Notes: generated by a model not told the origin, from the sequence alone. Counted from the first letter of the stretch, positions 1 to 12,679 are shown. The stretch: DNA of 64,000 bases from Gymnogyps californianus (GCF_018139145.2 NC_059475.1:20712937-20776936), one strand, 5' to 3'. Program-made: numbers and translations.

Positions 1-2224
1 TTTGTGATCACATGCTTGAATGGCTTCCTCACCGTTTATACAGTGGCTATCTAGGAAATATGTTCAGGGAGTATCCTAATACTTGCAAGCACAACTTTCT
101 GATATGCCCATTTTTTAACCAAGACGTTAGGCAAACATCTTAGCTGCTGAGAAACAGAGGTCCCTGGGACCACCTTACCCTGCTGATAAGTCTGGAAGCC
201 TTCCTGCTGTGTGGTATGGTTCATGGCCAAGTCCCAGATACATGGGAACCAGGGCTGCTTGTTCTGGAGGCACGCTCCCTGGTGATGCAATGGGTAGGAC
301 GAGGGATCAGAAGGCATTTGGTGCTTGGGGGCTTGGATAGCTGATCAAGATAGCCAGGGACTAGGGCTACTGACAAAGCTCTGTCTGGATGGAGAGATAA
401 AGGAGAGCAAATAAATAAAAAGCAGGAATTAATCTGAGGAATATTTCAACCATGGTCCCTGAAATGCCACAGGTAAGGAAAGATCTTAGAGTAGGAAACA
501 TCTCCAACTTGGACATAGCAACATCTGAGTACCTTTCATCCAGCAAATTCGTAACACTGTTTATCGTTACAAATATATCATCTTTCCTACTGCAGCATAA
601 TATCTACTTAAGCCTGACATTTTAAAATACCTCTGCCACCTGGAGATGGGCAGGTGACTCAGTACAAACATGCAGACCTCAGCTTGGCCCTTTGATAGGT
701 GCCATCATATCGCAGTACAGCTTGTGAAATCAACAACTACGATATGCTTCTGGAGAAAAGTATGCCAGCCAGAGGGTAGGTCTGCTTGCATAGTCACTGC
801 ACCTGGCATTACAGTTTATGTTACCATCTAGACTATCTATGGGTATCAACCCATCTACAGATGGAGCTGCTCAAGGGTCTGGGACAGCCCTGAGGAACCG
901 TGGGCTCAGGATGGGGCATGCTGCTCACTGCTGTACCAAAGCCAGCTGAATGATGTCTCAGAACAAGGTGCAATTTTTGTGTCAACAACGGGATCATTAA
1001 TATGAGCATCAGCAGGCTTCAGATCAAATCCCGTTCTTGGAGCGACACAAAGGGAGTAAGGAGGTATTTTTTGTTGAGCCTAAAGCTGAGCTCCCCTGCT
1101 CCAGGCTGCAGCATACAGACGGTAGGAAGTGCATGTGGACAGAAAGGTCTGCTCTCTAAGCCTGCCTGGCTCCTTGCCCAAGCTTCAAATGCAGCCTGCA
1201 AGGGTTTGACTTGAGACAATTTGATGGATACTGTGTGGGTGCTGGAGGCAACAGAAGCCAAGAAAACGAGGGATCTGTCTGTCAGCTGATCTATTTCCTC
1301 AGATTTTTAATGCAAACCCTTCATTTCTGTAAATATACTCTGCATGCTGCTATAGATAGGGTATGGTTGTAAGCGTGATACTGTGGGAAAAGGGTGCAAT
1401 ACATGAACCAAAACTGAAGAGTGTTTCATCTACAGACCACATTCCTTATACGTGGTAATAACATCCATGTGATAAATTCATTTATTTCTGCAAACAGGTC
1501 ATAAGTTACATGTTAGCATTACTAATTACTGTTAGCTAATCCCCATTTATCCCATTTTTTGACCTCCCCTGCAACATGCCTATTGAGTCTTCTCTACTTG
1601 CACTGATTTTAACTTTACTACGTGCCTTAAGCCCTCTGAATTTTGATCATGGATTGCCAACAACTGCAGTGATTAAACTAAAGCCTGAACCATCCCCATT
1701 AATAAAAACTCACCACTTGCCTTTTCTGCAAATCAGATTTCAATAGCACTCCTCTCCTCTTCCCCCTTGTCTGGCTCTGACTGAAAAAAAAAATGCAGGA
1801 CCATTTGCCAGGGTTAATTTTTAATAGTGTCCTCACTGCTGCAGCGAATGAAGTCATTTATTATCCAGCAGGCAGCATGCTAACACACTAGGCAATAACA
1901 AATGTTAAAGGAGGTGACTCAGGCATAAGCAATCAGGCGGAGTTTTACATTCCCACCTGCCGGATGGCTCAGCACAAAGGGCCCAGCACGGCGTTTTGGC
2001 TTACCCTATGCTTCTGTCTTCATCTGAGGGACACCTGGATTCAAGCCATGCAGCCAGCAAGGTTTATTTGTTTTGTAGTCATGTGCGAAGCATGTATGTA
2101 AACAGAGTCTCTGTGGCCAGCCCTCCCCTCTGCCTGGGCACTCTTTTCCTCTAAAGAAGGAGATTAATATTCCTCCTAGGTGGTCATCCCTGCTGTGGGA
2201 ACGTGTCAGCCCAGGCAGTTTGGC

Positions 2225-2400
2225 CCTAAATAACGCTTTGTGATCTCAGGCAGAATGGAGCTCAGCCTGCTCACCTGTAAAACAGGTTTAATGGTAGTCG
2301 GCTTTTTTCTGGAAAAGCTAGGAGGATTACTTCATGTCTGAGATCTCTAGATGAGAACTGCTCAGTGGCAGAGAGCATTTTAAAAGAGCAGCTGGGAATT
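2225..2400 (+). repeat. Ancient MIR-like SINE fragment
   Basis: The segment runs through 'CACCTGTAAAACAGG', then 'GGAGGATTACTTCATG' and 'TGAGATCTCTAGATGA'. This order of modules (spliced-looking 'cctgtaaaatgggg', a GATTA block, then 'gagatctctagatgaaaa') is the 3' half of MIR/CORE-SINE-type repeats shared by amniotes. The copy is heavily diverged. The family name is my recognition from memory; a repeat-library search would settle it. Confidence 0.5.
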
Positions 2401-2845
2401 GGGGCCAGAGCAGGCTGGCAGCCCTGTGAGCAGGTAGAGATGACCACAGAAGCGGCACTGTTCTCATCTCATTACCCAAGATCCTCAGAAAGGCTGAGAT
2501 GCAGATGATTCACAAACCAGAAAGTGCTTTTGAATTACTTATTAAGTAGGATTCATGTTGATTTTACTGCTCTGGGACGCACAGGGTTGGGCTGCAGAAT
2601 CTCTTCTGCCATCTCTTCAGAGTGAAATGTGGTGGTAATGTAGAATCCTCTCACCCATGTATCTATTGCCGTTGTATTTTTGCCTCCATGGAGTAGTCCA
2701 AAGGCCACTGAAGAAGTCCATGAATCTTCCCCGTATCTGCTGTAAGCTTTGGATCAGATCTCAGTAAGCCAGCGAGAACGCGCTGCCGAACATGCTATAA
2801 CAAGTTCACCGGCATGTGCTGATCACGGCAGGAGAGCTGGTATAA

Positions 2846-2919
2846 GTGTGCTCCCGAAAACGAGGAAGATCTTGACTAAGGAGGCAGCAGCTTCCTGCTT
2901 AGTCCTCACGGGAGCACAC
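2846..2919. repeat. Imperfect inverted repeat / hairpin
   Basis: The outer arms GTGTGCTCCCG (2846-2856) and CGGGAGCACAC (2909-2919) are perfect reverse complements of 11 bases. Inside them, GAGGA pairs with TCCTC and CTAAG with CTTAG, leaving a short inner loop near 2888. The total folded length of about 74 nt is within the size of a small hairpin precursor, but a 9-nt bulge and an asymmetric internal loop make a microRNA uncertain. The surrounding 2750-2960 segment is richer in CpG than its neighbours. Confidence 0.45.
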
Positions 2920-3473
2920 CAGTGCCACTTAAATGGGGGAACAGAGCAGCTCTGAACCCATTCCCTCCCCGTGCACTATCCCGGAGAAGCTAGAGGGAGA
3001 GTATTGTATTACTCTTAATTCACTTTGTGATTGTGTAAGTTTCCCAAATCCCACTGCCAGTAAGCTCCAATGATTAAACAGCTTACTGAAGGGAAACTAT
3101 AGCTAACACCTTCTACCCTTATCAAAGCATATTGCTAATGAGGACTGGGAAATCACTCAGTGTTAATACAACATCTGTAGATTAACATTAGCTTACTCAT
3201 GTTTTCAAAGTCAATGGCTGAAATTCCATCAATCAATCACTTGGATTCACGTAACATTGCTGATCAGTGTTTCAGTACATTAGCCTCAGTATTTCCCCAA
3301 TTGAAGTCAGCTGACTGGAAGTGGAAAAGGCAAAGTCAAGAGTCTGAGGCCAGAGAAGAAATTTGCAACATGTTGACTTGGGCATCTCAGTTCAGGAATC
3401 TTGCAGGAGGTCTGACTTCAGAGATGTTTAGCATTGGCCCCCTGAAAGCCATCAGACAGTATCGGACTGATTT

Positions 3474-3505
3474 GCGCGCGCGCGCGCGCACACACACACA
3501 CACAC
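3474..3505. repeat. (GC)n(AC)n alternating purine-pyrimidine microsatellite
   Basis: About eight GC dinucleotides (3474-3489) run directly into about eight AC dinucleotides (to 3505). The alternating purine-pyrimidine run of 32 bases is the sequence type that most readily adopts left-handed Z-DNA. It is probably length-polymorphic. Confidence 0.9.
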
Positions 3506-6409
3506 TTACATCACTGCTGAGCTCATGAACACCTGCCTGAAAAGTTACCTAGAAACATGCAATGGCCCTGCACCAGTCCTGCAAGATGCAAGTGACTGCA
3601 GGTCCTCCTCTGCCTTTCACCTTCCCTGATGGAGAAGCAGCAGAAGGGGATGACTGAACTGCATACAAAAAATGATGCTGGTGGTCCACTTTACGGCTTC
3701 AGTGTGGGAAAAATCTTTAATAAGGAAGGGGGGAACTGCCAGCAAAAAGAGAGACTGTGTGAAATAGGTGTAGAAGTAACCTGGAGAGATCAACTATGCC
3801 ACCTCTCTGACTGGAGGGGTGATTTCTATCCCTGTGCTACTCTTGAAGGCGTTTGCATGGGAGGACTACGCCCTCACCATTACTAGGGGTCTCTCAGGAC
3901 AGTGTAGATAGGATAGTGACACAAGAGCACAGCCTAACTGTTAAGGAGATCTTCCAATATGTAGCCTGAATCTCACTTGATGCGGGAATACCGCTACCAC
4001 CATAAGCTCACAGGGAGCTGTATCACTCAGGATCTCTAGCTCTGATGGCAAGTGCCTGCGCTGCAGGAGAGTCTACCTTTGCTATAAATAACATGAAGGC
4101 TGAGGTCACCAATGGACTTTGTTACTGCAGCAGTGCAGATTTTACGTAATCACTGAAAGGGATGAAGGAGGAGCTGGAAATGCTCCACAAGAGCATCAGG
4201 AAGAGGCTGCCACAGAGGAAAACAGCTGTCCATAATGGAAAGGGACCAGATAAGCAAGCTTTACTAAGGCTGGGTACAGGACTAGAGCATACACTGGAGA
4301 CTCAAGAGCACCAAGAAGCAGAGAGATGGTGGGAAGGCTGGATTCTATCCTCCTGTCCAGTCTACAGGGTAGCTACATTTTATGTGAGTACTGCTTTGCA
4401 TCAGCTTTACTTGCTGGCAAAGGTGGGAACCAAGGTTCAGGGCAGCTCCTTACAGAAGAAGGAAAACCAGAATTTAGTGAAGGACTTGACAGAAGAGAAG
4501 AAAAGGCTCAGCAGCTTGAGTTTGATGATGAGAAGGAGGGCTGCGTGGCAGGGATAGAGACAATGTGCAGCCAGTACATTAAAAAGCAATCACAGGAAAA
4601 GAAACCAGTATTTTAACTGGATAAACACAAATGTCTAATTCTATCTAGTTCTACCATGTGTGCATGCCTGAATCATGCTGCGCAACACTGCTTTGAAATT
4701 TCTGTGAGAAACAGATGTAGTTAGCAATTGTTCCTCAGTGCTGAGGGGAAGAAAATCAGCATTAGCTGACGAAGAAGTAAGAAGATTCTGTTAAAAAGAA
4801 TAAGAATAATCTTAGTGTCTCCTCCAGGAGAACATGTGGGATGGTGTGAGATTTCAGTACAAACTCATCTGGTACAGAGAGGCCTTGAACTACACAGATA
4901 AATCTGTTGCACATCAGTGAATGCAGAAATGACAGAGAGCGCAAGACATCCCTTAGCAACTCATCTGGTTTCCACTCCTGGAAATCTGGCTCCTGCCAGC
5001 AAAAGTGACACAGATGACCCAGAGCATGGTAAGTGATACAAACTGTCCCATAAAGAAACTGGTAGCGTGCAAGCTGCAAAGTGTTCAAACTTTTCTGTAG
5101 AGTTTGAAAATGAAAATCACATGGAGCCTAAACATCACAAGGGCTTGTTAACAAAAAGTAAGGTTTTCAACTCCCAAAGACCTGAGTTACCGCTGTATGA
5201 AGACAAAGGCAAAAACCTCTTTCAAAGTGCAGTGATCTGAGGATCAGGCTCCAAGGGAATGATTGATGTTCAATTCAAGCTGACAGCCAACAAAAGCTCC
5301 TGTACATATGCCAGCAAATCACTGCCAGGAAAATCAGTGTGGCTCCCAACTTGCAGATTTCTGCATTACCAGACCTCCTACCCTACATGACCCTTGCTGA
5401 TCTACACTGGCAGGCTCAGCAGAGAGTGGAAGGAGATACGGGACCTTACTAACCCTGGTCACTCTTAGTCAGGTGGGGGCATTTCATGAAGGAATCAGTG
5501 TCATTTCTAAGTAACTCAGGCTCTAGACTCACCACGTGATCAGCTATAACTCCCGGGAAAAAGCACAAAAAGTCAAAAAGGACATTTGTTGGGGACTTAA
5601 GCAAACACCCACAGGAACAAACGGGACACTTTCTGTAGAGGGCAGTGTGCTTCAGATCAGACTGAAACTAGCAGGCAGCTGTAGAAAGCGACAGTGCTTG
5701 TAAATACTGTCTCAGGGATCTAACCTATATCTCATCTCTCCCCCCCCAAAGCAAAATCTGAAGTCCAAACATCCCATCATCCACTTAGGTGAGGGCTTCA
5801 TGTTACTAACTACTGCATATCATGTATAGGGAGATACAATTGTTGTTCATTCCTATGGTGTCTCTACAAGGAGGCTGACTCAGTGGAAATGACCAGTCTT
5901 TGAATTACGACTTTTTTGTGTGTGTGTTTGAGTTGGGGTTTTTTAATAGAAAAAAGGAATCAGCAGTTGTCTGTATTTTTAAACTGCGGAACACAGACCT
6001 CCTTCCACTTCCAAGCTCTGATTACAAAGCCTTTCCCTTCTGCGATTCCAGAGCATCTCGTTTCTGCAAGTTTCTATTTTCAGTTCATAATTGATCAAAT
6101 CCAACTGGTAGCAGAATTCATTTCAGTCAACAGGAATCTTTCTTCTCTCTAGCTTTGGCGGAGCTTGGGCCAGGCACCTGGCAAGGCACTGCCTGGTTTC
6201 CTTGCTTATTTCAAAAAGGAAATCCATGATGAGAAAGATCCTGTCCTGGATCAGATAACCCTCCAGGACTGATGATTTTGCTCTGCCCATCCAGAATCTT
6301 CTGCAATGTTTCAAATGGTTTGGTTCAAAGAGGCCTGAGCACTCGATTTAGTAGAATTTAATCCAATCTTAATGCCATTATTTTGAGGATTAAAAACAAA
6401 GCGTTCCCC

Positions 6410-6441
6410 CTCACTGGTTGGGTCCACTCACTGGTTGGGTC
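6410..6441 (+). repeat. 17-bp tandem duplication
   Basis: Two adjacent copies of a 17-bp unit beginning CTCACTGGTTGGGTC start at 6410 and 6427; the second lacks the last two bases. It looks like simple slippage with no sign of function. Confidence 0.85.
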
Positions 6442-9400
6442 ATCTGAAGCAACGTGATGTTTTTGGAAATGATATAGAGGAAGATTTTGTTGATTGATTG
6501 AGGGTTGATTAATTAATTCAGGGTTTGGTTTTGTTAATTGATTACTGCAGGAGATCTCTCCAGTTCAGTGTCTGTCTTAAAAAACCCTTTGAAACCAGGA
6601 CTGACCGGTCTTCTTTTTCCTCTGTGTGGTCTCTCAGTTGGACTTCTGCTTCCAAGTCTTAGGTATCTCTGAGAGTCCCAGGCCCTTGGGATGATGGTAC
6701 ATGCTTGCAGAATTTCACGGTTGTGATGTCTCTTGTGGCTATGTCTTTCTTGGTGCGATCTGCAGTAAGGATTAGCCCACAGACTTTTCCCAGTCTCTAG
6801 GAGACTGTGTTAAATTATAGCGTTGAATAGTTTTAGCATGGTTTCTTTGAGATTACTTTCATTTATCTCATGGCTTCTTTGTGCTGCAGAAGACTCAGAT
6901 TTTCCCCATAGTCTTTTTATAGTCAGTCACTCACAGTATAACAATTCATTGTCGGGAGTAAACTCTAGCCTTGCATCTCCACATAGATTTATCTGATACA
7001 TTAAGAGCTTCTCTCAAAGGCTGCTTTCCAAGTCGTGCTATTGTTGGGGCTTGTGATCTAGCAGTATTTTCTCTACAGCCTCACCAGAAAGCTAGAAGAT
7101 GATTGTACATGAGTCACAATAATTTTGCCTGTAAATTCAGCTAAGCGTCCAGGCAGTTCAGAAGGCTGGCCACTGTTTTTCAGGCCTGATACTACTATAT
7201 CAACAGCCTAAACTTTAACTGGGAGAGAGTGTTTTTAAAATAGAAAGGGGGAGCATACATTTCATTCTGTCACACAGTTGGAGCTGTGTTACTTGTAGCT
7301 TGTATCAATAGTCTAGGGATTAAGAAACTTTCAGGTTTTCCTTCACTTTTCAAGACTATCCCGCAGAAGGCATCCTTTCCAGCTTGGGAGTAAAGCAAAC
7401 ATTTTGTGTGTACCCTACACCCACTCCAGACTTACAAATGAGCCTATCTTAAGCACAGGGTAGTTCCACTGGCTTCTGTGACTACTTGCACATATAACAG
7501 TTTTCAAAATTGTCCTCCTCTGAGCTAACAAAGCTCAGTTTTGATTTCCTCCCACAGCGATAATTATAAGGGTTTCCCCTCTCTGCCCTTAGCCAATTCC
7601 CTTTGCCATTTCTAAATTCTCTCACTAACACAAGTAAGCTGCGTAGCAATGAGTCTGCCCTTCCAAGAAGCATCCCTGTAAAGAGAATGGGTTTGAAGAC
7701 AGACTCTGAGAGCCTATTCCATCCTCTGTCCCAAGTAACTCCAAAATACTCTCAGATCTGCAGAGATTTATTCCTCTTAGAAGAATGGAGTTTGTCAGAG
7801 AATGGAAGCCAAATTAATTTCAGAAGAAATTGGTTGATCCCTTACTGGCATCTGCAGAGTTGCGTCAGCTTGCTGCGGAAATGGATTTGGCCTTGTATTT
7901 CTGAGAATCCAGCCTTGTTTCAATTCTTCTGAACACTTCCTTCTTTCCTTCTGACTGCACTTCAGTTTTGATCCAAGTATCAGATAGGCCCACGAGGCAG
8001 CTGACTTGCACTGAATCTAAAATAAACTTCTACTGACAGGTTCTGCTACCTAGATGATCCATGGCTCACCAGTGAACAAAAAGGATAAGGTCTCAGCTTC
8101 TTTCCTTGCTATAGCAACAAAGCACCTTGTGATGATAATTTTTTTTCTGTTTCATAAGCTGGTTGCCATGGCAAGTTACTTGTGTTGCATTGTCAGATAC
8201 TAAAAGGAAACAATTTGCGTTCTCTAGAAAACTCAAAATTTTAAAAGGTGATTGCATATCAGTTTGCTTTCTGCCATGACACTATTCATCCTCTAAGCTC
8301 AGGGAGAGATGAGCCAGAAAAACATCCCAGTATGGGAAACGTACTTGCAGGTTTCTTGAGTCTGGTGTATCTGCAGGAGGAATAAATTAAAAAATCATGA
8401 AGAATATGGTGCTGTGGGGAAGCAAAATTCACAGGGATCTCTGCTTTTCTCAGTACACTCTCAGAGACAATGTAAGGAGAGCACAGCAATATAGTCTTCC
8501 TTCCGAACACTTCAAGAAAGTTTCAGTTACACAGAAAAAGTATGCATCCAGGAAAATGGGCTAGCTGAGTGTAGGGAGAGCTCAAAAGCCATGGAAAGAA
8601 CCAGGAAGCAATCTGCATAATTAAAAGTCAGGTGAACTTCTAGATATGGCAAAGCAACAGGAGACACAGAACAATAAAAGCAACTGACATCACTAATCTA
8701 CCCTCTGTGTCTGCAGAGAATTGATATACCCTTCAGTATATCAAAAATATATGATGTATAACTGGATGTATTCAAGTATGTATCCTAGTGAAGCTAAAAA
8801 ATTACTGTTATTTACTTGCTGATGATTTTGATGATCACAAGAACTACTTTTCATGTTCTTTTGGGTTTTTTTAGGGGGAAAGAAAAAACAGTTCAACTTG
8901 GCTATTGCCTGGGTGTTACTGGTTACTAGAAGTAACTCTAAAAAAGATTAACGTTTCAAAAATGTCAGGGATAGCCTTGATCTATAGCTGAAGAGCAAGT
9001 TCAGTTGCTAACTAAGCTCTTGGCATAAGTTTGTATGTCACAGAGTGGAGCGCTAAGCTCATGCCTTGTCTATGACTCCCCTCTTGCAGAGGCTAAAGAG
9101 GGAATGACAATATCAAGGAGTTATTTTTTGGGTCACAGCACCTACGAAAATCAGAGACGTACCTTCTCAGACTGAATTTAGAGTGCTGTTACAAGAAGTC
9201 ATGACGGGATAAGCATGTCCATGAGTTATGGCCTCCCACCTGCAAACTGCATAGAGTTTGGTGAAGACAACCAGGAAAAACTGAAGGCATGGGAATGACG
9301 GAACAGCTTTTCAACCCCACTGCAGATTTTGTTTTGGCAGTATTACTGTGGCAGTAAGGATCTTCTGAGACTCTATTTCCTTTTTATTGCTCCACATGCA

Positions 9401-12185
9401 GGGCAGCCCAGTATTTGACTAGCCTTCCTCTCCTGTCAAGCAAGGCTTGCAATAGTTAGTATCACTGCAGGATTTCTAGAGAGCTGTGCATTTCTCTTTG
9501 CCTGCCTTGAGGTTTGCCACAGAGCACAGGAACTGCACTGATGCCTAGTGGGTAGCTGGAGGAGTTTGTTGCCAGTCCAGCTGGAGAGACCATGGGATGA
9601 GTTAGCAGAGTAGGTAGTTAGTAGACTGAACTACCTTCTTGCAGTGGCATTTGCACTGCTGTTGCTGTGGCACTGCATGTCCCATGTTTAAAAAAGAGGG
9701 TTCTGTCTTCCAGAGGCCTCAGACAGGCCAGACATTTTCCTAGAATTAAATTCAATTTTAGAGAAAGGAAGGAAGAATCTGTCCAGGCAGAATGACTTTT
9801 TACAAACAGAATGGGCTATAACCTCAGCAAGTGTAAATCTGCCCAGCTTTGCCAAAAGCAATGGAGCTATGCTGCTTTGCAACAACTGAGGATCTTGTCC
9901 CAATATTTTGCCTTTTTTATCCAACAATAGAAAGGGGGAGAAGACATCTTTAAGCTGTATCACTTTCTGTGTTCTTGCAAGTTTGTGTCATCACCCTTAT
10001 GCGATTGTGTGGTTATGACTCACCAATAGGTGATTATGCCTCTGTCTTCCAGCAGTCTGCAAACAACAAGTAGTCCTCAGGTATCTTACAACCTGATGTG
10101 ATCTGGCACTGAAGAATGAGCAAGAATGAGCAAGAAAGAGGCAGTTTCGGTCCCATCTTCTGGTGTTTCTTGGTTCTTGTAGGTTGCCGAGAAGCCCAAG
10201 AAGCATGAAACTGAGTTTCACCCATAGCTGTGTCTATTACACTACCTATTTGGTTCTTGCTCCCTGATAAGTTCTTCTGGGCCACCTAGGTACTGAAAAA
10301 TATGAGCCTGCTTTCAGGGTACTTCAAAAAGCAAGATTTCTGCATGCTCCAGTACCCTGCCTGCTCACCAGAAACGGCTAAAACAAGACGAGACAGGTAG
10401 CGCAGAGAGGTGGTGCACCGGGTGTACGTGTGTCTGCCTGTGAAGAAACCCATCACCTTTGTGTGTGCTGCTGCTCCTGCTGTTGGCTTGGTCAGGAGAG
10501 ATGCTGTGTTTCTGCGAGCTGCGGTCCTTGCTTCTGTGGAGAACTGAGAGGTTATTCAGAATCAGGAGGGCTTGTTAGAAGCAAGCAAAGAGTTTCAAGG
10601 TAGGTTAAAGCTTCAACCTTTTTGTTTGGAACTGTCTGTTTGCGTGCTGGCTTTTAGAAAGTGCTCTGGCAGGTTTGTTTGTGCTGGTGCAACACGTCTG
10701 TAAGAAAGACCTGAAAAAACCTGCACAACTCTCTCAACAGGTATCCTTAGAACTCACTTAATCTACTCTTGCTACAAGCTCTTTAGGGCATGAGCTTTCT
10801 TTTTATTATGTGTCAAGTGTAGTATCTAGAACAATGGTTTCTAGATCCATTTTCAGATTACTAGATACTTTTCTAATGGAAACAATAAATTGTGGCAGTG
10901 TGCTCGAAACGTACGTCAGAGTGAACAGTGCTTTTCCAGTTCCAGGAATGCATACTTTATTCAGTGTCATATTCTGCATCAAAGCTTGATCACTTCTGCA
11001 TACTCCTGGATAACAAGGTGACTATGCAATCCACTATCCACTTTCCAAAGTAATAAGGGAATCACAGCACCTAATAGTAGAAAATGTCTGGTAACATAGG
11101 CGTCCTGTGACAGGATGGGAAGTGCTGTGTTGACAGACCTGAATTCATGGAATGAAGCTTGAGTCCATCAAGGTTTACTAGCTCTGATTTAGCGGTGCTC
11201 CTTGTGGGACCCAAATAGGATCAGACAGAGCCTCTCGCCACGCTCGGACCTTTGCCTGTAATTGGAGTAATTCTGTTCATCTGGTGTGTATCTCTGCTGC
11301 TAAGCCTAACTGGACCCCAGCTGTCTTATACAGAGCCAATTCAGGTGTCTTTTCTTTTGTGGCCTGTCTAAATTGCTCCTGAATAATTTGGAGTCATCTA
11401 TTTTTCTAGGCATTTCCAGGGGTCAGATAAAATGGCCCTGTGAGCTGGGTTTAGCCTACGGGTTGTCAGCTAGGGACTGTGACTGGTAATTAACACTACG
11501 TTTCAGCAGTCTCTGGTCTTCCTCCCCCAAAATGCACTGTGTGCCGGGCCTCCGTGGGGAGCTGAGAAAGGCAGCTCAGCCCAGGGCAGTACCTGCGGCG
11601 TCCAGCGTTGGGCCTTGCCTGTAGGGTGAGGGCAGGGCGACGGCTCTCCCTGCCGTGTTACCTGGAGGCCTGTGCCCTTTCGACGGCAGGTGCCCTGTTC
11701 CCGCGGCCGGCCGGAGGCAGGCGAGTGGTGGCTCGCAGGCCCCAGGACAACCGGAGGGTTGAGGTGACCTCCCACCCCGCACGCCGTGTCGGGGCAGCTT
11801 CTACTGCCCGCCCGCTGCCTTCCGGGAAAGCCGCGGCGCCTCTCGGCCCCCCTGTGGGTAGAGCACCCCTGCGGCCGCGGGGAAGGGCAGGCTGACGGAG
11901 CGGGCGGGCGGCGGCTGGCGTCTGCGACGCAGCGGCCGCCAGGCCTTCCCCTCACCCCGGGTGCAGAGAGCTCCTGCGGAGGGGCCGTCGCGGGGCGGGA
12001 AGCAGAGACACGGCCCCGAGGGCGGACAACAACACCACCGCGGCTCCCGGTAGAAGCGGCGCGGAGGCGGCGGGGGTCACACGCCGGGGCGAGGCGGAGG
12101 CCCAGCGCCCTCCCCCCTCACAGCCGCCCGCCGCCGCCCCAGGGACCGCCCCGCGGCCAGGCCGCGGCGGGCGGGCGGTGGCGCC

Positions 12186-12195
12186 TGATTGACAG
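12186..12195 (+). promoter_or_regulatory. PBX-MEIS/PREP-type decamer TGATTGACAG
   Basis: The exact decamer TGATTGACAG is the classical composite site bound by PBX with MEIS or PKNOX (PREP) homeodomain proteins. It sits inside the CpG island, about 200 bases upstream of the CCAAT/GC-box cluster. Occupancy cannot be judged from sequence. Confidence 0.5.
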
Positions 12196-12397
12196 GCCCC
12201 GCTGCCCACCCGGAGGGCGGTGGCGGCGGGGGCCGCCTATCAGGGGCGGCGGGCGGCCGTTGAGCGGCGGGTGGGCGGGGCAAGGCGTCTGGGCGTGTGC
12301 TGCGGCCGCCGGCGGGGCGCGCTCCCGCTTCGCTCTGTTTCCCCCGTACGCACATTGTCCGGGCGGCGGCGGCGGCAGAGCGCCTCGGCGCCCGGTG

Positions 12398-12412
12398 CCA
12401 ATGCGGGGCGGG
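12398..12412 (+). promoter_or_regulatory. HRAS: CCAAT box plus GC box
   Basis: CCAAT (12398-12402, an NF-Y type site) is followed closely by GGGGCGGG (12405-12412, an Sp1/KLF type site). If a start site lies at the usual 50-100 bases downstream, transcription would begin around 12450-12510 and exon 1 would be roughly 170-230 nt long. The start position is an inference. Confidence 0.5.
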
Positions 12413-12449
12413 CGCGGCACACCGGGGGCGCCTCCACCACCGCGGTGGA

Positions 12450-12679
12450 AACTTCACCTCGCCACCGGGCCGACGCGCGGCTGAAGCCCCCGGCGGGGCC
12501 GGGCCGGGCGGGGAGGAGCGGCGCGGCGGGCGGGGGGGGTTCGCCCGCCTGGGGGGGCGCCTCGTCTTGTTTGATTTTCCTCCGTTGGAAGAAGAAAAAA
12601 ATAATATTATTATCTCGCTTTAAACTTCCGCGCCCCGCTCTCCAGGACGCGCATCCCGCCTGGCGGGGTGGACGAGCCG
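12450..12679 (+). other. HRAS: Probable HRAS non-coding exon 1 (5' end approximate)
   Basis: The 3' border is well supported: GACGAGCCG at 12671-12679 is followed by a near-consensus donor GTGAGT (12680-12685) inside the CpG island. HRAS genes have a non-coding first exon spliced to the exon carrying the ATG, and the first coding exon here has a clear acceptor at 44691-44693, so an upstream 5' UTR exon must exist. The 5' end is only a guess from CCAAT/GC-box spacing. An alternative, nearer first exon cannot be excluded, for example one ending at the AAG|GTAAGA donor near 44090, but that region is not promoter-like. Confidence 0.45.
12600..12611. other. AT palindrome inside the GC-rich promoter
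   Basis: AATAATATTATT is a perfect 12-base palindrome, preceded by an A-rich run. It sits in otherwise extremely GC-rich sequence, 68 bases before the exon 1 donor. It would lie in the 5' UTR or at a TATA-like start position. Confidence 0.6.

Larger units (their letters stand above)
1..11579. other. Upstream intergenic region, no supportable gene
   Basis: I read both strands for exons of likely neighbours, for example an LRR gene such as LRRC56, which lies head-to-head with HRAS in human, and found none. Open frames here are short, compositionally ordinary and lack recognisable domains or coherent splice borders. The stretch holds scattered repeats that are listed separately: an old MIR-like fragment, a (GC)n(AC)n tract, an imperfect hairpin and a 17-bp duplication. 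There are also AT-rich segments with homeodomain-type cores, for example TTAATTAATT near 6510 and AP-1-like TGACTCA near 656 and 1915. Exons shorter than about 40 codons could have been missed. Confidence 0.6.

Noticed and set aside
4162..4616. Two overlapping + strand frames rich in Glu, Lys and Arg, with a coiled-coil look
   Set aside because: Only about 100-130 codons, mutually overlapping, with no family recognised and no matching exons nearby; not enough to call a gene.
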